Source: Mesotaenium endlicherianum
Lineage: Eukaryota > Streptophyta > Zygnematophyceae > Zygnematales > Mesotaeniaceae
Length of the DNA: 64,000 bases
Direction: 5' to 3'
Assembly (NCBI GenBank): GCA_009602735.1
Contig: WELA01004839.1
Coordinates: forward strand, 232,649 to 296,648
The translations under genes and the position numbers were made by a program. Numbering within the stretch: position 1 is the stretch's first letter; each line of letters starts with the position of its first letter. The notes under the pieces are model-generated. The model saw nothing but the letters and a program-made list of their open reading frames with translations, did no database searches and was not told the DNA's origin. Of the stretch, positions 11,540 through 22,411 are shown in pieces.

Positions 11540-14500
11540 ATGCCTACCCGTAGTGGGCGTTCTTATCAGCCATACTACGAAGGGGTTAGTGGAGAAGACT
11601 CAGACTCAGATGTCAACACTATCACTGAACCCTCTGAAGAGGAGCAACCCGCGCTCCAGCGTACGGCAGTTGCTTCTAAGCCACCGTCCCGGTGGGCTCA
11701 TTACAATTCCAAGTATCCTATGGCAGGTGACCAAGAGGTTAAGACTGACAGGTCCGCCTATCGCTTTAGCGGCAGGCCAGGCACATGTGATCTGGAAGAT
11801 ACCATCTCGGCGTTTCAGGCTGAGTTCGCGGAAGCAAAGCTCAAGAAGCCCACGTTGACGAAGCGCGACGTCTTTGACACGCTTATGCGCTACCTCTCTC
11901 ACGAAGCCCGCGACACCTTCCGCGAGAAGGAAGCCGAGCTCCGGACAAGCACCGAGCTTGTAGGTGACCCACCAGTGGCGACCCTGCTAGCCGACCCAGT
12001 GCAAGCCTTCTGGAACATCCTCAAGACACAGTTCCAGGCTGCAACTGAAGAGAAGGTGTATGAGCTGCACCACTTCTTCCGACGCAAGAACGAGACGATC
12101 CGCATGATGTGCCGCCGCTTGGTGCACCTACACCGCGACGTCGGCACTGTCACCGACCGGGAGGCCGCGGAGATCTTTTTGCCCGCCGTCGAGCCACGTC
12201 TGAGGGAAAGGGCCGTCATCCCCCTCATCGACCGCCACGGTTTAGAGTATTCGCTGGAGCAGGCCTACCTCTCCATTGAGAAGCAGAGCCTGGCCGCCGC
12301 ACGGAGCGACATTAGCGACCATGTGGGCCTTGCATCTACGAGCGTGCGCCAGGAGGCCTTGGCGCTGCTATCTTCTACGATGCGCACGACGCCTGCCCGC
12401 TAGCCCCAGCAGCAGCAGCCTCAGCGCTCTCAACTGCCCTAGCAGACGCAGCAGCGCGGAGCTACGCGTGGCCGCATTTCCATGGCCGCCACGACGAGTG
12501 ACCCCTGCTGGTCGTGCGGAAAGACGGGCCACTCAGGCCAGAACTGCACACTCGCGCAAAATGGCAAGCCCGGCAATTGCACCTACTGTGGCAAGGCCGG
12601 CCACGTGCAGATTATTTGTCTACAGAAGAAGCGCGACGTCAAGAACGGGCGCGCTCGTGACGTTCCTTTGCCTGCAGCAGGACAGCGAGGCAGGCGCAAA
12701 CCTCGCACGGGTGGACGGCCCGCAATGACGGCAGCTACGGCCACCACGGATGCCGCAATGACTCTCGGAGCCAACTACTGCAGCTTCGACGATGTCAGTG
12801 ACGCCCTCGTGGAGGCCAACGCGGAGATCGCAAGACTCCGTGGCCTCTTCGACGCCGACAGCTACGACGCGTGCGGAGCGCTCTTTGCACACGCTCCACC
12901 GTCCTACGCCACAGCTCTTACAGCTGGCGCCCGCGCAGCCCCTGCGCACACGCCTGGCTCCGACCCTCGGCAATCTAAGACGCCGACGCTTGGCTCCGCG
13001 GCAACGCCGCAGCCCCGCGCACATCCGCGTGACGACGTAGCGCCCGAGATCGGAGCTGCAAGAGCCCGCTCAGACGGCCCTGCCAGCCCTTTGCACACCG
13101 CGCTAACATCTGTCAGCAGCGACAACGCACGCTCTGACAGGCTGCCAGACGGCGGGCTACAGGCCTGCATGGCCGCGCCATCCCCTGGCGTAGGCACACC
13201 CGCAGACGGGATCGCACGCACGCCAGCCAAGGCTCCGACAGAGCCCCGGGTATGCGCTGCCCTACTGTCGCCAGCAGGCTTTCCCTCGGCCCGCGCAACG
13301 ACAGCTCGCACGCCGGCAGGAGCGCACCGGGCGGCACGCACGGCTGTAGCTAGCACAGTTGCAGTGTCCCTTGCCGTACGCCTGGCACGCCCGTGCGCAG
13401 ATCTGCGCACGAGCCGGGACAGCCGCCCCCTGCTGGCTGCTACACACAACAAGCCCCAGCAGAGGCCGCCACTTGTCGCCTGCACGACAGGTGGGGCCGC
13501 TCCTGCCAACAACAGCGTGCCCGCGTGCGCACTTGCACGTACGCGCACGCCGCACATCGCGCTGCCAGGACCATTGCGTAGCTGGCGACGCCACGACGGC
13601 TTTACAGCAGCAGCCGCAGCTGCGCACAGCAGCTGCGCACAGGTGCTGCCACGTGGCACGCGTACGCAGCCTAGCACGGCCAGCGCAGAGACAGCGGCTG
13701 CAACCGCCATTTTCAGGCAGGGAGGGGCAACCCCGACTGCGCTGTGCAGCCGGATCCCCAGACAGGGCGCCGACGGCGCACCCGCAGCTGCGTGCAGCCA
13801 AACTTTAACCCCTGGCGCACACGTACCTCCACTTGGCACGTGCGCACAGCCCGAGCCAGCCAGCGCATATTTGGCGGCCGCAATCGCCATCCTCAGTCAG
13901 GGGGGGGCTACCCTGACGGCACTGTGCGGCCAGATCGCCGTGCGGGGTCCCGACGGCGCCAACACGGCTGCGCACAGCCAGGGCTTAAACCCTGGTTGCA
14001 CACAAAACCTCGGCAACGACGCATTTTGCGCTGCAGGGGCTCCAGCAAGCGAACGCACCAGGGGGAGGGTGCCACAAGCTTCGCACGGGGGAGCCGAGAC
14101 TGACGCCGACGTCGGTTCGACGACGCGACCCCTCGGCTCCAGGAGCCACCAGGAGGCGCCACGTGGCAGCCTCTCGACAGTCGCGTGCTTGCCAGTAGCT
14201 GCAACCGTTCCGGCAGTTGCGCTCTCGACAGCCGCTGCGCTTCCGGTTGCTACGCATACGCTTGCGTCTGCAGCGCTTGCGCCTGCGTTTGCGAGTGTGC
14301 CGGCATCCGCACACGCGCCAGCCACCATGACAGTGTCAACCGCCACGTCGAACCTTGGGGGAGGCTTCGCGGCAGGCTGCGCGGCAGACTGCGCGGCAGG
14401 CTCTGCGGCAGGCTCTACGGCAGGCGGCGCGGCGAGCTGCGCGGCAGGCGGCGCGACAAGCCTTGTGGCAGGCCTTGCAACAGACCACGCACCAGGCTGC

Positions 14501-14900
14501 GCGGCAGGCCTTGCGATTGCGCCAGCAACTGCCATTCTGGCCTTTTGCGCACGCACGCAGCCTCTCGGCAGCCGCCCTGCGATCAACCGCGCAAGCCGCG
14601 NTGTTTTGCGTGCTAGAGACGCCAGCAGCCCCAGCGGAGCCCGCGCCACGCGCGCTCGCCTCGCTGATGACGACGGTGCAGCTCAGCGCCAAAGCCATCT
14701 CATTGGCGTTGCACCGCATGCCGGCGGTCTCCTTCGCGGAGCTCGGCGTTTCCATAGAGGCGACGAGGCAGGTCGCTCAGTTGCTGCTCCGGTCACGCGC
14801 AGACACTGTGCGCGCTGCCATTGGCAAGTCTACAGTCGATGCCGCAACCGCGGTGCGATCCGCACCAGCGCGCCCTGCGCATGAGCGCAGGATGATCAGC
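11540..14900 (+). pseudogene. Second gag-type region: capsid-like part, two zinc knuckles, Ala-rich tract
   Basis: It starts MPTRSGRSYQPYYEG. A capsid-like helical region follows (VYELHHFFRRKNETIRMM, LEQAYLSIEKQSLAAAR), then two CCHC knuckles (CWSCGKTGHSGQNC and CTYCGKAGHVQIIC). After these comes an Ala/Pro/Thr-rich, high-GC tract of several hundred residues with near-repeated segments. One undetermined base (n) is present at about 14601. Gag packages the element RNA in related families; the Ala-rich tract has no known role. The part is broken. Confidence 0.75.
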
Positions 14901-14969
14901 ACTCCTAACGTCGCGTTTTTGGATATTTGCAGGGGATTGTGCTCGTCAACACCCAGGCGCCGCAGCCAT

Positions 14970-17400
14970 CATGTTCGACACGGGCGCGCAGCCGGTTCTC
15001 ATTAGCCTGCGCTACTTCCGACGGCTGGGGCTCTCGTCGGCCGACTTGGAGGACTCGCCGACGCGCATTAACACCGCGGCCGGCACCTCCGAGTCTGTCA
15101 CAGGTTGCACAAGGCTGGCACTGCGGTTCACTCTCCGCCTGGGCACTGCAGACGAGACAACCATCCATCGGCACGCGCTCGTCATTCCTTCAGAGTCCTT
15201 TGACGTACTACTAGGGCAAGGCGTGCTCTTTCCCATCGGCGCCGCGGTCGACAACTGGGCGGAGCGGGTCTTCTATCGACCTGACTGGCAGTCAGGAGGG
15301 ACGCGCACGGGGTCCTTGCCCCTCGACATCGTCGATTGCTGCCCAGCGGTGTCCGCTCTCTACGGCTTCATGGGGCTGGGCGACGGCCGGCGAGTGGTCC
15401 AGACCAATAAGAGAGGGCCCGAGGACAAGGAGATCTCTGTGGGAGAGGACCTGCTTGAGCCGCAGGATGAGGAGCCGGACCTGCCTAGCGCAGAGCTCCA
15501 CCTCACGCCACAGGAGCAGGCAGATGTCCTGGCACCCCAGGCCAGGGAGCAGATACGCATCTGCGCAGCGCACCGCGTCAGAAAGCGGCAAATGGCGGAG
15601 GATGCCACCAAGGCTCTTGCCTTTGCCCGTACTGCTGTCGCTGCCGCAGTCCTTACTTGTACCTCAGCGGCGGCCGCCCCCACCGCTGCCACGGCCTTGG
15701 CGTCGCGCAGTGGGCCTTCAGCAAGGACAGGCATCCGCGTAGGCCACGACGTACCCGTTGGCGTGGCCATCCAGTACAGTGTGGACTCTCAGCCGCCAGC
15801 CCGACGCGCATGGCACCAGACTGGCAACTCCTGGCCTCGCATCACGGCATCAGAGGAGGAGGCCATGCGGCAGGCCGCCTATCTTGGCGAGTCCAACAGC
15901 CAACCCCTCGGCAGCGACAAGGAGGAGGAGGAGCAGTGGGAGCAGCTTTCCGAGGAGTCTGCGGAAGAGTACGTCGCGCAACCATCGGAGGAGCCTCGGC
16001 CACCTACGCCCACAACACACGTTCGGCGCAGGCCTACAGGCCCGCCCGGCTTCAGCGACCTGCCGCAGGTGGCCGCGGCCCGGTCCAGCTGGGCTCGTGC
16101 CGCCGCAGCTAGACCCAACCGTCCCGTGTCCCATGACTGCTCCACAAGCAACGAGTGCCGCGTCAGGCACTTGTTCTCCTCCGCCCGCGCGGCAGCTGCT
16201 TCTTCCAGCACTACCTTGCCTCCCGTGCGCCAGCTGGAGCCTCGGAGCAGCATCCGCGATCCGCCACGCGCAGGCCCGGCTACCTGCGCCCATCCGCCCC
16301 TGCGATACGCACACCGCACCAGGTTGACCATTGGGCCTGCACGGGAGATCACTTCTCTCCGCGAGACGAGGCGCTCACGGTCGCTCACGCCCTTGCGTGA
16401 GGCGCGAGAGGTCACTCCTCTTTGCGAGCCGCGGGCCCGCTCCATCACCCCACCGTACAATGACAAGGAGCGCACGCCCCCGTACAACGACACTCGCGAG
16501 CAAGGAGGCACGCCACCTTTTTGCCCACTCCCTGACTACGACGACACGCATTCTTCCTCACAGGCGCATTACGCCCTGTACCTTGACCCTGCGGCTCAAC
16601 GCGCCGGCGTCCCACGCAGCCACATCTCAGGCAACGGCCCCTCGGATTGCCTCCTCAGAAGGTGGTGCGCACAGGTGGCAGGCTGCTCCCTTGCCACCCG
16701 TTCACAGCAGCCACACGAGCAGAGCTCATGCCGCATCTCCGGCATCCCAGCGTCAAGCTAGCTCCACGAGGGCAGTCCCGCCCGCGAGTCCAGCTGGCCC
16801 CACGCCAGCTCGTCCGGCCACGGCAGGTGGTTAACAGCCCCAAGCAATCTGTTTGCACAGTCCCCGCTGAGGCCATACGTGAGCGCCAGCGCGCCTACTT
16901 TGATCCGCATCCCTATCTGCCTCAGCGACCCGTTTTGGACGAGTTGGCTCATGCAGCCTCGCACCAGGACGACCTCGCTCAGCGTGGCCGATGGCAGCAG
17001 CTGTGTGTTCGCATGGCACGGCGTCAGGCCCGCGCTGTGCCGCCGGAGGCCTTGCAGGACGCCCGCATGAGGTGGCGTTCCTATCAGGCCCACGCTCGGG
17101 AGGGGCGTCTCCTGCCCATTGCGGACCGCATTCCAGGTCTCACGCGCGACTACGTCGAGCGCGCCGTGGCTGCGCTCCGCATGGCGCCACATCCCCATTT
17201 CTTTTTCCCTGCTCTCAGCCTCCGACAGGTGGTGCTCGGCAGCTGGCAGCCGTTGCTGAGGAGGAGGCACCCGAGGCAGGCCAAGCGCACTCCGCTGCAG
17301 GGCAGGTGACGCTTGTAGTCCCACGGATCACGCCAGCAGCAGGGCAGGAGGCGCCAGCTGCAGCGCAGGAGCCACCACCAGCTGTCCCTACTTGGAAGCT
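14970..17400 (+). pseudogene. Retropepsin-like protease and Pro/Ser-rich spacer of the composite fossil
   Basis: MFDTGAQPVLISLRYFRRLGL has the D-T-G-A core of retropepsins, and SFDVLLGQGVLFPIG supplies the downstream flap/Ile-Gly-like part. A charged, Pro-rich spacer follows with PTGPPGFSDLP and FDPHPYLPQRPVLDEL. The same landmarks occur in the minus-strand fossil at 48-52 kb, where a methyltransferase domain follows; none is present here. Confidence 0.7.
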
Positions 17401-17449
17401 GGGGGGGAACTCTCACTGAGGCACAGGCTGCTCAGCTGACGGCATTGCT

Positions 17450-18800
17450 GGATGCACGGCACAGTGCCAGCTTTTCCAGCGGCATGCACGATCTTGGGCG
17501 CTACTCAGGCAACCCCATGAGGATCCCCCTCCAGACAGACATGCCCATCTTTGAGAAGCGCTATCGCTACAGTCGCTTTGAGGACGACTTGATCAGCACG
17601 CAGATAGGCAAGCTAGAGGAGTGTCAGCTCATTCGTGAGTTTGCCTCCACCTACGCTGCGCCCACAGTCATGCCAGCTAAGAAGGACGCCTCAGGCAATT
17701 GGTCTGAGAAGAGGATGTGCGGTGACTATCGTAAGCTTAACAAGGTCACTGAGCAGGACAGATATCCTATGCCGACACCTGACAAGGTCTTCAACGACAT
17801 TAGGGCTTGTACTTGGTTCTCGGTGCTGGACTTGAGGCAGGGCTTCAACCAGATACCCATCGCGGAGGAGGACCAGCACAAGATGGCTTTCTGGGGGTCG
17901 GAGCGTCTCTACGAGTGGAGGGTTATGCCCTTCGGCTTGAAGAACGCACCTGCCACCTTCCAACGGGTCATGGATGAGGAGTTGGCAGGGCTCTCCTTTG
18001 CCCGGTGCTACATCAATGACGTGCTCGTCTTTGGTGAGACGTTTGAGGAGCACGTGGCGCACATCACTGCGGTCCTGGACCGCTTGGAGGCCGTTGGGCT
18101 CAAGTGCCATCCAGGCAAGTACACCTTTGGGACCCGAGAGGCGGAGTACCTTGGGCATCTCTTGTCATCCAGCGGCCTGGCCCCTCAGCTGGCCAAGATC
18201 TCAGCCATCAGTGGCATCCCGCCGACGACCGACCTCTCGCAGCTGAGGGCCTTCCTTGGCATTGCCGCTTTGTGCCTGGGTTCAGCGAGCTGGCCAAGCC
18301 GCTCAACGACTTGCTACGCAAGGGCGTTGCTTACGTACGGGGACCAGAGTAGCAGGCGGCGTTTGACAAGCTCAAGGAGCTGTTGGTAAGCGCCCCAGTA
18401 CTACGGCGGCCTGACTATCAAAAGCCCTTCATCCTCCACACCGACTGGTTGCAGGCGGGGCTTGGAGCAGTGTTGGTGCAAGAGCATGACGGCTTTGAGC
18501 ATGTGGTGGCGTACGTCAGCCGCAGCAACAACCGTGCTGAGGGCAACTACGGCTCTTATGAGGGGGAGTGCTTGGCAGTTGTGTGAGCAATTGTGCACTT
18601 CAGGCACTATCTCTACGGCACCCACTTCCGCTTGGTCAATGACCATCAGCCACTCAAGTGGCTCATGACGTCGGAGCGCCTGACAGGCAAGTACGCACGG
18701 TGGGCGCTCACCTTACAGGAGTACACCTTTGACGTGCATCATCACCCAGGATCAACGAACCCGGACGCCGACGACCTCAGTTGCAACCCCTTGCCCTCCT
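17450..18800 (+). pseudogene. Reverse transcriptase and RNase H of the composite fossil
   Basis: Ty3/gypsy RT motifs are visible: VMPAKKD and CGDYRKLNKVT, FSVLDLRQGFNQIPI, FGLKNAPATFQRVMD, a YxxD-type active-site strand followed by VLVFGETFEEH, and LGHLLSS. RNase H (LHTDWLQAGLGAVLVQ, ADDLS) follows. The domain order, before integrase, is that of Metaviridae. The part is broken. Confidence 0.8.
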
Positions 18801-19079
18801 CAAGGGACCTCACGGTGGCCCGCCACAATGAGGATGAGCCAGTGGTTTGGCACGCAGCGGCGGCCTTCACCGTGGACGGCGACGTGCGGCCCGCAGGGCT
18901 CACTAGCCTAAACATGGTCACCGTCACCACTCGGCGACTGGCGCTGGCAGCAGCTGAGGAGCAACACAGCTGGCAGCGCGGGCCCGAGGACATATGGGAC
19001 AACGCCCCCGTACTACACTACGTCACGGCCAAGGAGTTGGCCCTAGGCATCAGTGCGCGCGAGCTCAACCGCATCCTTA

Positions 19080-20470
19080 AGCGCAGCCGGCATTTCGTCT
19101 TTGTGGAGGGGCGCATGCGGCAAGTGATGGCAAACGGCTCCGTCCGGGTGGTTCTAGAGCTTGCTATATGCAGCCAGCTGGTTCAGCGTGTGCACGAGAC
19201 GCTTGGACACTTTGGTGTTAAGCGCACTCTCAGCCTCCTCTAGGTTGAGTACTGGTGGCACGGCATGACTAAGGTCGTCGCCGACGTCGTCAACAGCTGC
19301 ATTCTTTGCGACCGACTGCGCCCAAGCTTCACAGCCCGCACCGTTGCTCTCAGCCCTCTCCTTATTCAGGGGCTGTTCTACAGGTGGTTGCTCGACTTGG
19401 CTGGAGAGCTACCCTAGTCTTGCCGAGGCAATCTCTACGTCTTGGTGATGATTGAGCACATGTCTAAGTGGATTGAGCTTGTGCCTTTGCCCAGCAAGGC
19501 CAGTGAGGAGATTGCCCAGGCTTTCTTTGACCAGGTCCTTAGCCGCTTTGGTGGCTGCGCTGAGGTCCTAACTGACCAAGGCAAGGAGTTCCAAGGCAGC
19601 TTTCAGAAGCTGCTGGAGCGCTCAATGATTGACCACCGCACCACATCCCGTGATCATTCCCAGGTCCACGGTCTTGCAGAGCGCATGGTGCAGACCGTCA
19701 AGCTTGGGCTGCAAAAGTACTGCCTGACCCACGACAGCACCCACTGGAACGACGCCCTCCCATGGTTGGCTGTGGGGTACAAGTTCAGTAGGCAGACCTC
19801 CTTGGCCTTGCATTCTCCTTACTTCCTTCTCTACTGTCAACAGCCAGTCTCGCCTGCAGCAGCCAGGACCGTGGCCAAGAACGTCTTGGACTTGGGCAAT
19901 CCCGAGACGTGGAGCGCTCTCATCAGGCAACGAGCACAGCTCTTTCAGCGCGTGATGCCCATGGCCATGGACAACCTCGGTATTGCTCAGCACCGCAACA
20001 CACTGAGGTATGCCATGACTCGTGGAGGAGCCTACCGTCCGCGGGTGTTGCAGTTTTCCGCAAGTGACTTCGTGTACCTGCGACGCCAGACGAAGAACAC
20101 CCTCGACACCAGCAGCTCGCCCGTCATCCTGCGCGTCAGGCGTGTCTTGGCGTCAGGAGTTCTGGAGCTGGAAGGCGCAGATGGCCGTCTTCACAAGGAC
20201 CACACGAAGAATTTTGGACCATGCCACCTTCCTAATCTTGACATGCAGGTTTGTCCCTTTGACGCGAGGCCGCCCAAGGACTGGGCGTGCCAGATCTGCC
20301 ACAGCCCCGGCCAGGAAGCCAGGATGCTGCTCTGCGACAGCTGCAACCTCGGCTTCCACATTGGCTGTCTCGACCCGCCGCTTGCCTGCGTGCCAGCTGG
20401 AGACTTGTTCTATAGTGACTGTACAGCTTTAGCCTTAGGCAACAATCACAGCCCATCAGCTGGCAGCTGA
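19080..20470 (+). pseudogene. DDE integrase with C-terminal PHD finger
   Basis: An HHCC zinc region (VHETLGHFGVKRT) precedes the rve core: MVMIEHMSKWIELVPLPSK, EVLTDQGKEFQGSFQ and HGLAERMVQTVKLGLQKY. A barrel-like region (SDFVYLRRQTKNTLD, VLELEGADGRLHKDH) follows. The last ~60 residues are a PHD-type zinc finger: CQIC, LLCDSC, FHIGCLDPPL, then VPAGD and a final Cys. A PHD finger here takes the place a chromodomain has in chromoviruses, so a chromatin-reading role in target choice is inferred. Confidence 0.75.
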
Positions 20471-20475
20471 GAGCT

Positions 20476-20484
20476 GGGGGGAGA
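20476..20484 (+). promoter_or_regulatory. Polypurine tract
   Basis: GGGGGGAGA lies six bases after the integrase-PHD stop and directly before repeat B1. It is the expected primer for plus-strand synthesis. Its place before B rather than before A is part of the unusual terminal layout. Confidence 0.6.
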
Positions 20485-20620
20485 ATTAAAACATTGGACG
20501 ATTGACTGTTTTTCTGGCTATAAAGCCACATGTATCATAGACTTCATTGCACCAAAGCTTGCTTGCTTATTATGTATTGCTTGTGTTGATCGTACGCACC
20601 CGACCTCCTACTGCACGACA
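20485..20620 (+). repeat. Repeat B1 (upstream of the 3' A repeat)
   Basis: ATTAAAACATT...GCACGACA, about 136 bases, includes GGCTATAAAGCC. It matches 21441-21577 at roughly 90%. Confidence 0.8.
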
Positions 20621-20622
20621 GT

Positions 20623-21440
20623 TGTTATCATTTATTGAGTCGGGGTTGCCGTACGAAACCAAGTTCCACATGTGTGAACCATCAACCTAGAAAGACCAAC
20701 TTTGCATTGAATTTACGCATCCATATATTGACCTTTTCTAGATTTCCAAGTTACCAAAGTGTAGCGCGTCAAAGCATCTTCCGAATGGCACCGGTTTCGC
20801 GTCGTTTGGTTAACTATCGAGCGAGATAGGCGCAATCTAGTCCGCACCCCTTTTGGCCCCTAGCGGAAACACACCAAATGGCCAACTTGTGACTCAATGT
20901 ACCCGCGCTATCTAGGTAGAATCACCCAAGGTAAGCTCCACCAATGAGAGACACATAGCATATTCTACGTGCTTTGCTTTGATTGGTTTGAGTTATGCTT
21001 AGCCTATAGGAGTGCTAGCACATGCCTTGTACACATAAGTGGACATAGGAGAGCCTCCTAGAGTGACTACATACATCGGATCCGCCGCATACAACGCCGG
21101 GTTTCCAGGAGTATAAGTACTAGAGATGTCCCTAGAGGAACATCTTCTTAGAAGTCCCATTATGCCAGTTGTAAGTCACAGAGATTATCAGTAAAGCTTA
21201 CACTTCTATCTCTTGTATTTTCAGGACCACTTAGTATCTCTCTTGTAAAGCTCTCCTGTCTTCGAGTCACTTGAAGACCTTCACAAGTGGTGAGCAAAGT
21301 CACAACTTAAACCCTGCCATAGGACTACTCTTGAAGATCATGATGTGCTTCCAGTGATCTTTTGGGCCAGACTTCATTAGTTGTTTTCCTACCAGATTAC
21401 AGTCTTGAGGTGCTCACTCTGGAGAGTACACACTCCCTTA
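20623..21440 (+). repeat. Repeat A3 (3' copy)
   Basis: It starts TGTTATCATTTATTGAG and ends CACTCCCTTA. It is closest to A1 and lacks the 190-base extra segment of the middle copy. Confidence 0.8.
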
Positions 21441-21577
21441 ATTAAAACATTTGACGGGTTGATTGTCTTTCTGGATATAAAGCCACATGTATCATATACT
21501 TCATTGCAGCAAAGTCTGCTTGCTTATTATGCATTGCTTGTGTTGATCGTACGCAAACAACCTCCTACCGCACGACA
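21441..21577 (+). repeat. Repeat B2 (3' terminus of the element)
   Basis: This second copy of B ends GCACGACA, immediately followed by the TGAA target duplication at 21578-21581. The integrated unit therefore ends in B, not in A. Confidence 0.75.
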
Positions 21578-21777
21578 TGAACATACATTAGCGATATCTG
21601 ACGGCTTTCATGCACAAGATGTATATCACATATTGTGACATATATATTAAATTCCGGTGACAATACGTTCGTCTACATATCGAGCTTCATAAAATGAATA
21701 ATCCACCTTACACATGCCTATCGCGTAGATAGGAAATATCATAAACATGTTTTGTAGTGTCTATGCGTTACGGTCAA

Positions 21778-22121
21778 TGTTGTGCCTAACAGCGTCAGGC
21801 CCTTGGCACGTGCGTAGCTCCTCAGCTCGTGTGCCTTCAACCCGGTCGACGTGTCGGCGGTCCCTTTCACGTGCGGGAATTTCCTGGTCGTTGGTCGGTG
21901 CGTTGCTGCACATGGGAAATCGACCGAGTTGATGGTCCCTTGCACGTGTGTCGGTGGCGGACTGGCTGGGGGTTGACCCATTCCTGGTCTTCCTGCACTT
22001 GCATTATGCGGTGAAGCATCCCACACACAGTGCTTCCCATGCTCAACCAATTCCTCGTTCCACCCTACCAACACTTAGTAGAAATTTTCAAAAAGTTATC
22101 TCATCCTCAGCTTCCCTTACA
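21778..22121 (-). repeat. Repeat B2 of the minus-strand element (its 3' terminus)
   Basis: About 344 bases nearly identical to 25402-25745. It is bounded outside by the TCAA duplication (21774-21777). On the minus strand it starts TGTAAGGGAAGC. Confidence 0.8.
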
Positions 22122-22411
22122 ATAGGACAGTAGCGTCTTACTTCCACACAGGCTTTCACCTTAATTGAGGGTTTACAGAACGAACAAGTTTTGTGGAAAT
22201 CACGTCGAAGCAGCTTAACAGGCAATGCCAGATTCAGAGAAAATCGCCCTTCAAGGCTTTCGCTTAACTCCCACAAGTCACAACTTACAAAACTCCGAAA
22301 TTGGACATCTATGCTGGCCTGGTCTGAGCTCTTCACTCAACACCGCGCCTTAACAGCTCTTAATGCTCGGCTGGGCTCACTCAATTCTTCACTGAGAGCT
22401 TTACTTGTTAA

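Larger units (their letters stand above)
5815..21577 (+). mobile_element. Composite Ty3/gypsy-like LTR-kin retrotransposon fossil with split direct repeats
   Basis: Parts in order: repeat A (5815-6638), a first gag-type region (~6690-10380), an inverted scrap of repeat B (~10420-10478), a second, longer copy of A (10481-11490), gag with zinc knuckles and an Ala-rich tract (~11540-14900), protease (~14970-15300), a Pro/Ser-rich spacer, RT and RNase H (~17450-18800), HHCC zinc region and DDE integrase (~19080-20150), a PHD finger, a polypurine tract, then B-A-B. The outer termini are TGTC...GACA, flanked by a TGAA duplication. The element is broken in several places. The outer A copies differ by roughly 4-5% over the first 300 bases compared by eye, suggesting a fairly old insertion. 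The middle A copy is more divergent and has about 190 extra bases, so one copy appears to have been combined with another. Confidence 0.85.

Noticed and set aside
14595-14610. Single undetermined base (n) as a sign of a scaffold gap
   Set aside because: One ambiguous base in a GC-rich repeat tract; the flanking sequence continues smoothly.
21441-21577. Repeat B read as a short LTR by itself
   Set aside because: No B copy stands at the 5' end of the element, and the target duplication places A at one terminus and B at the other.
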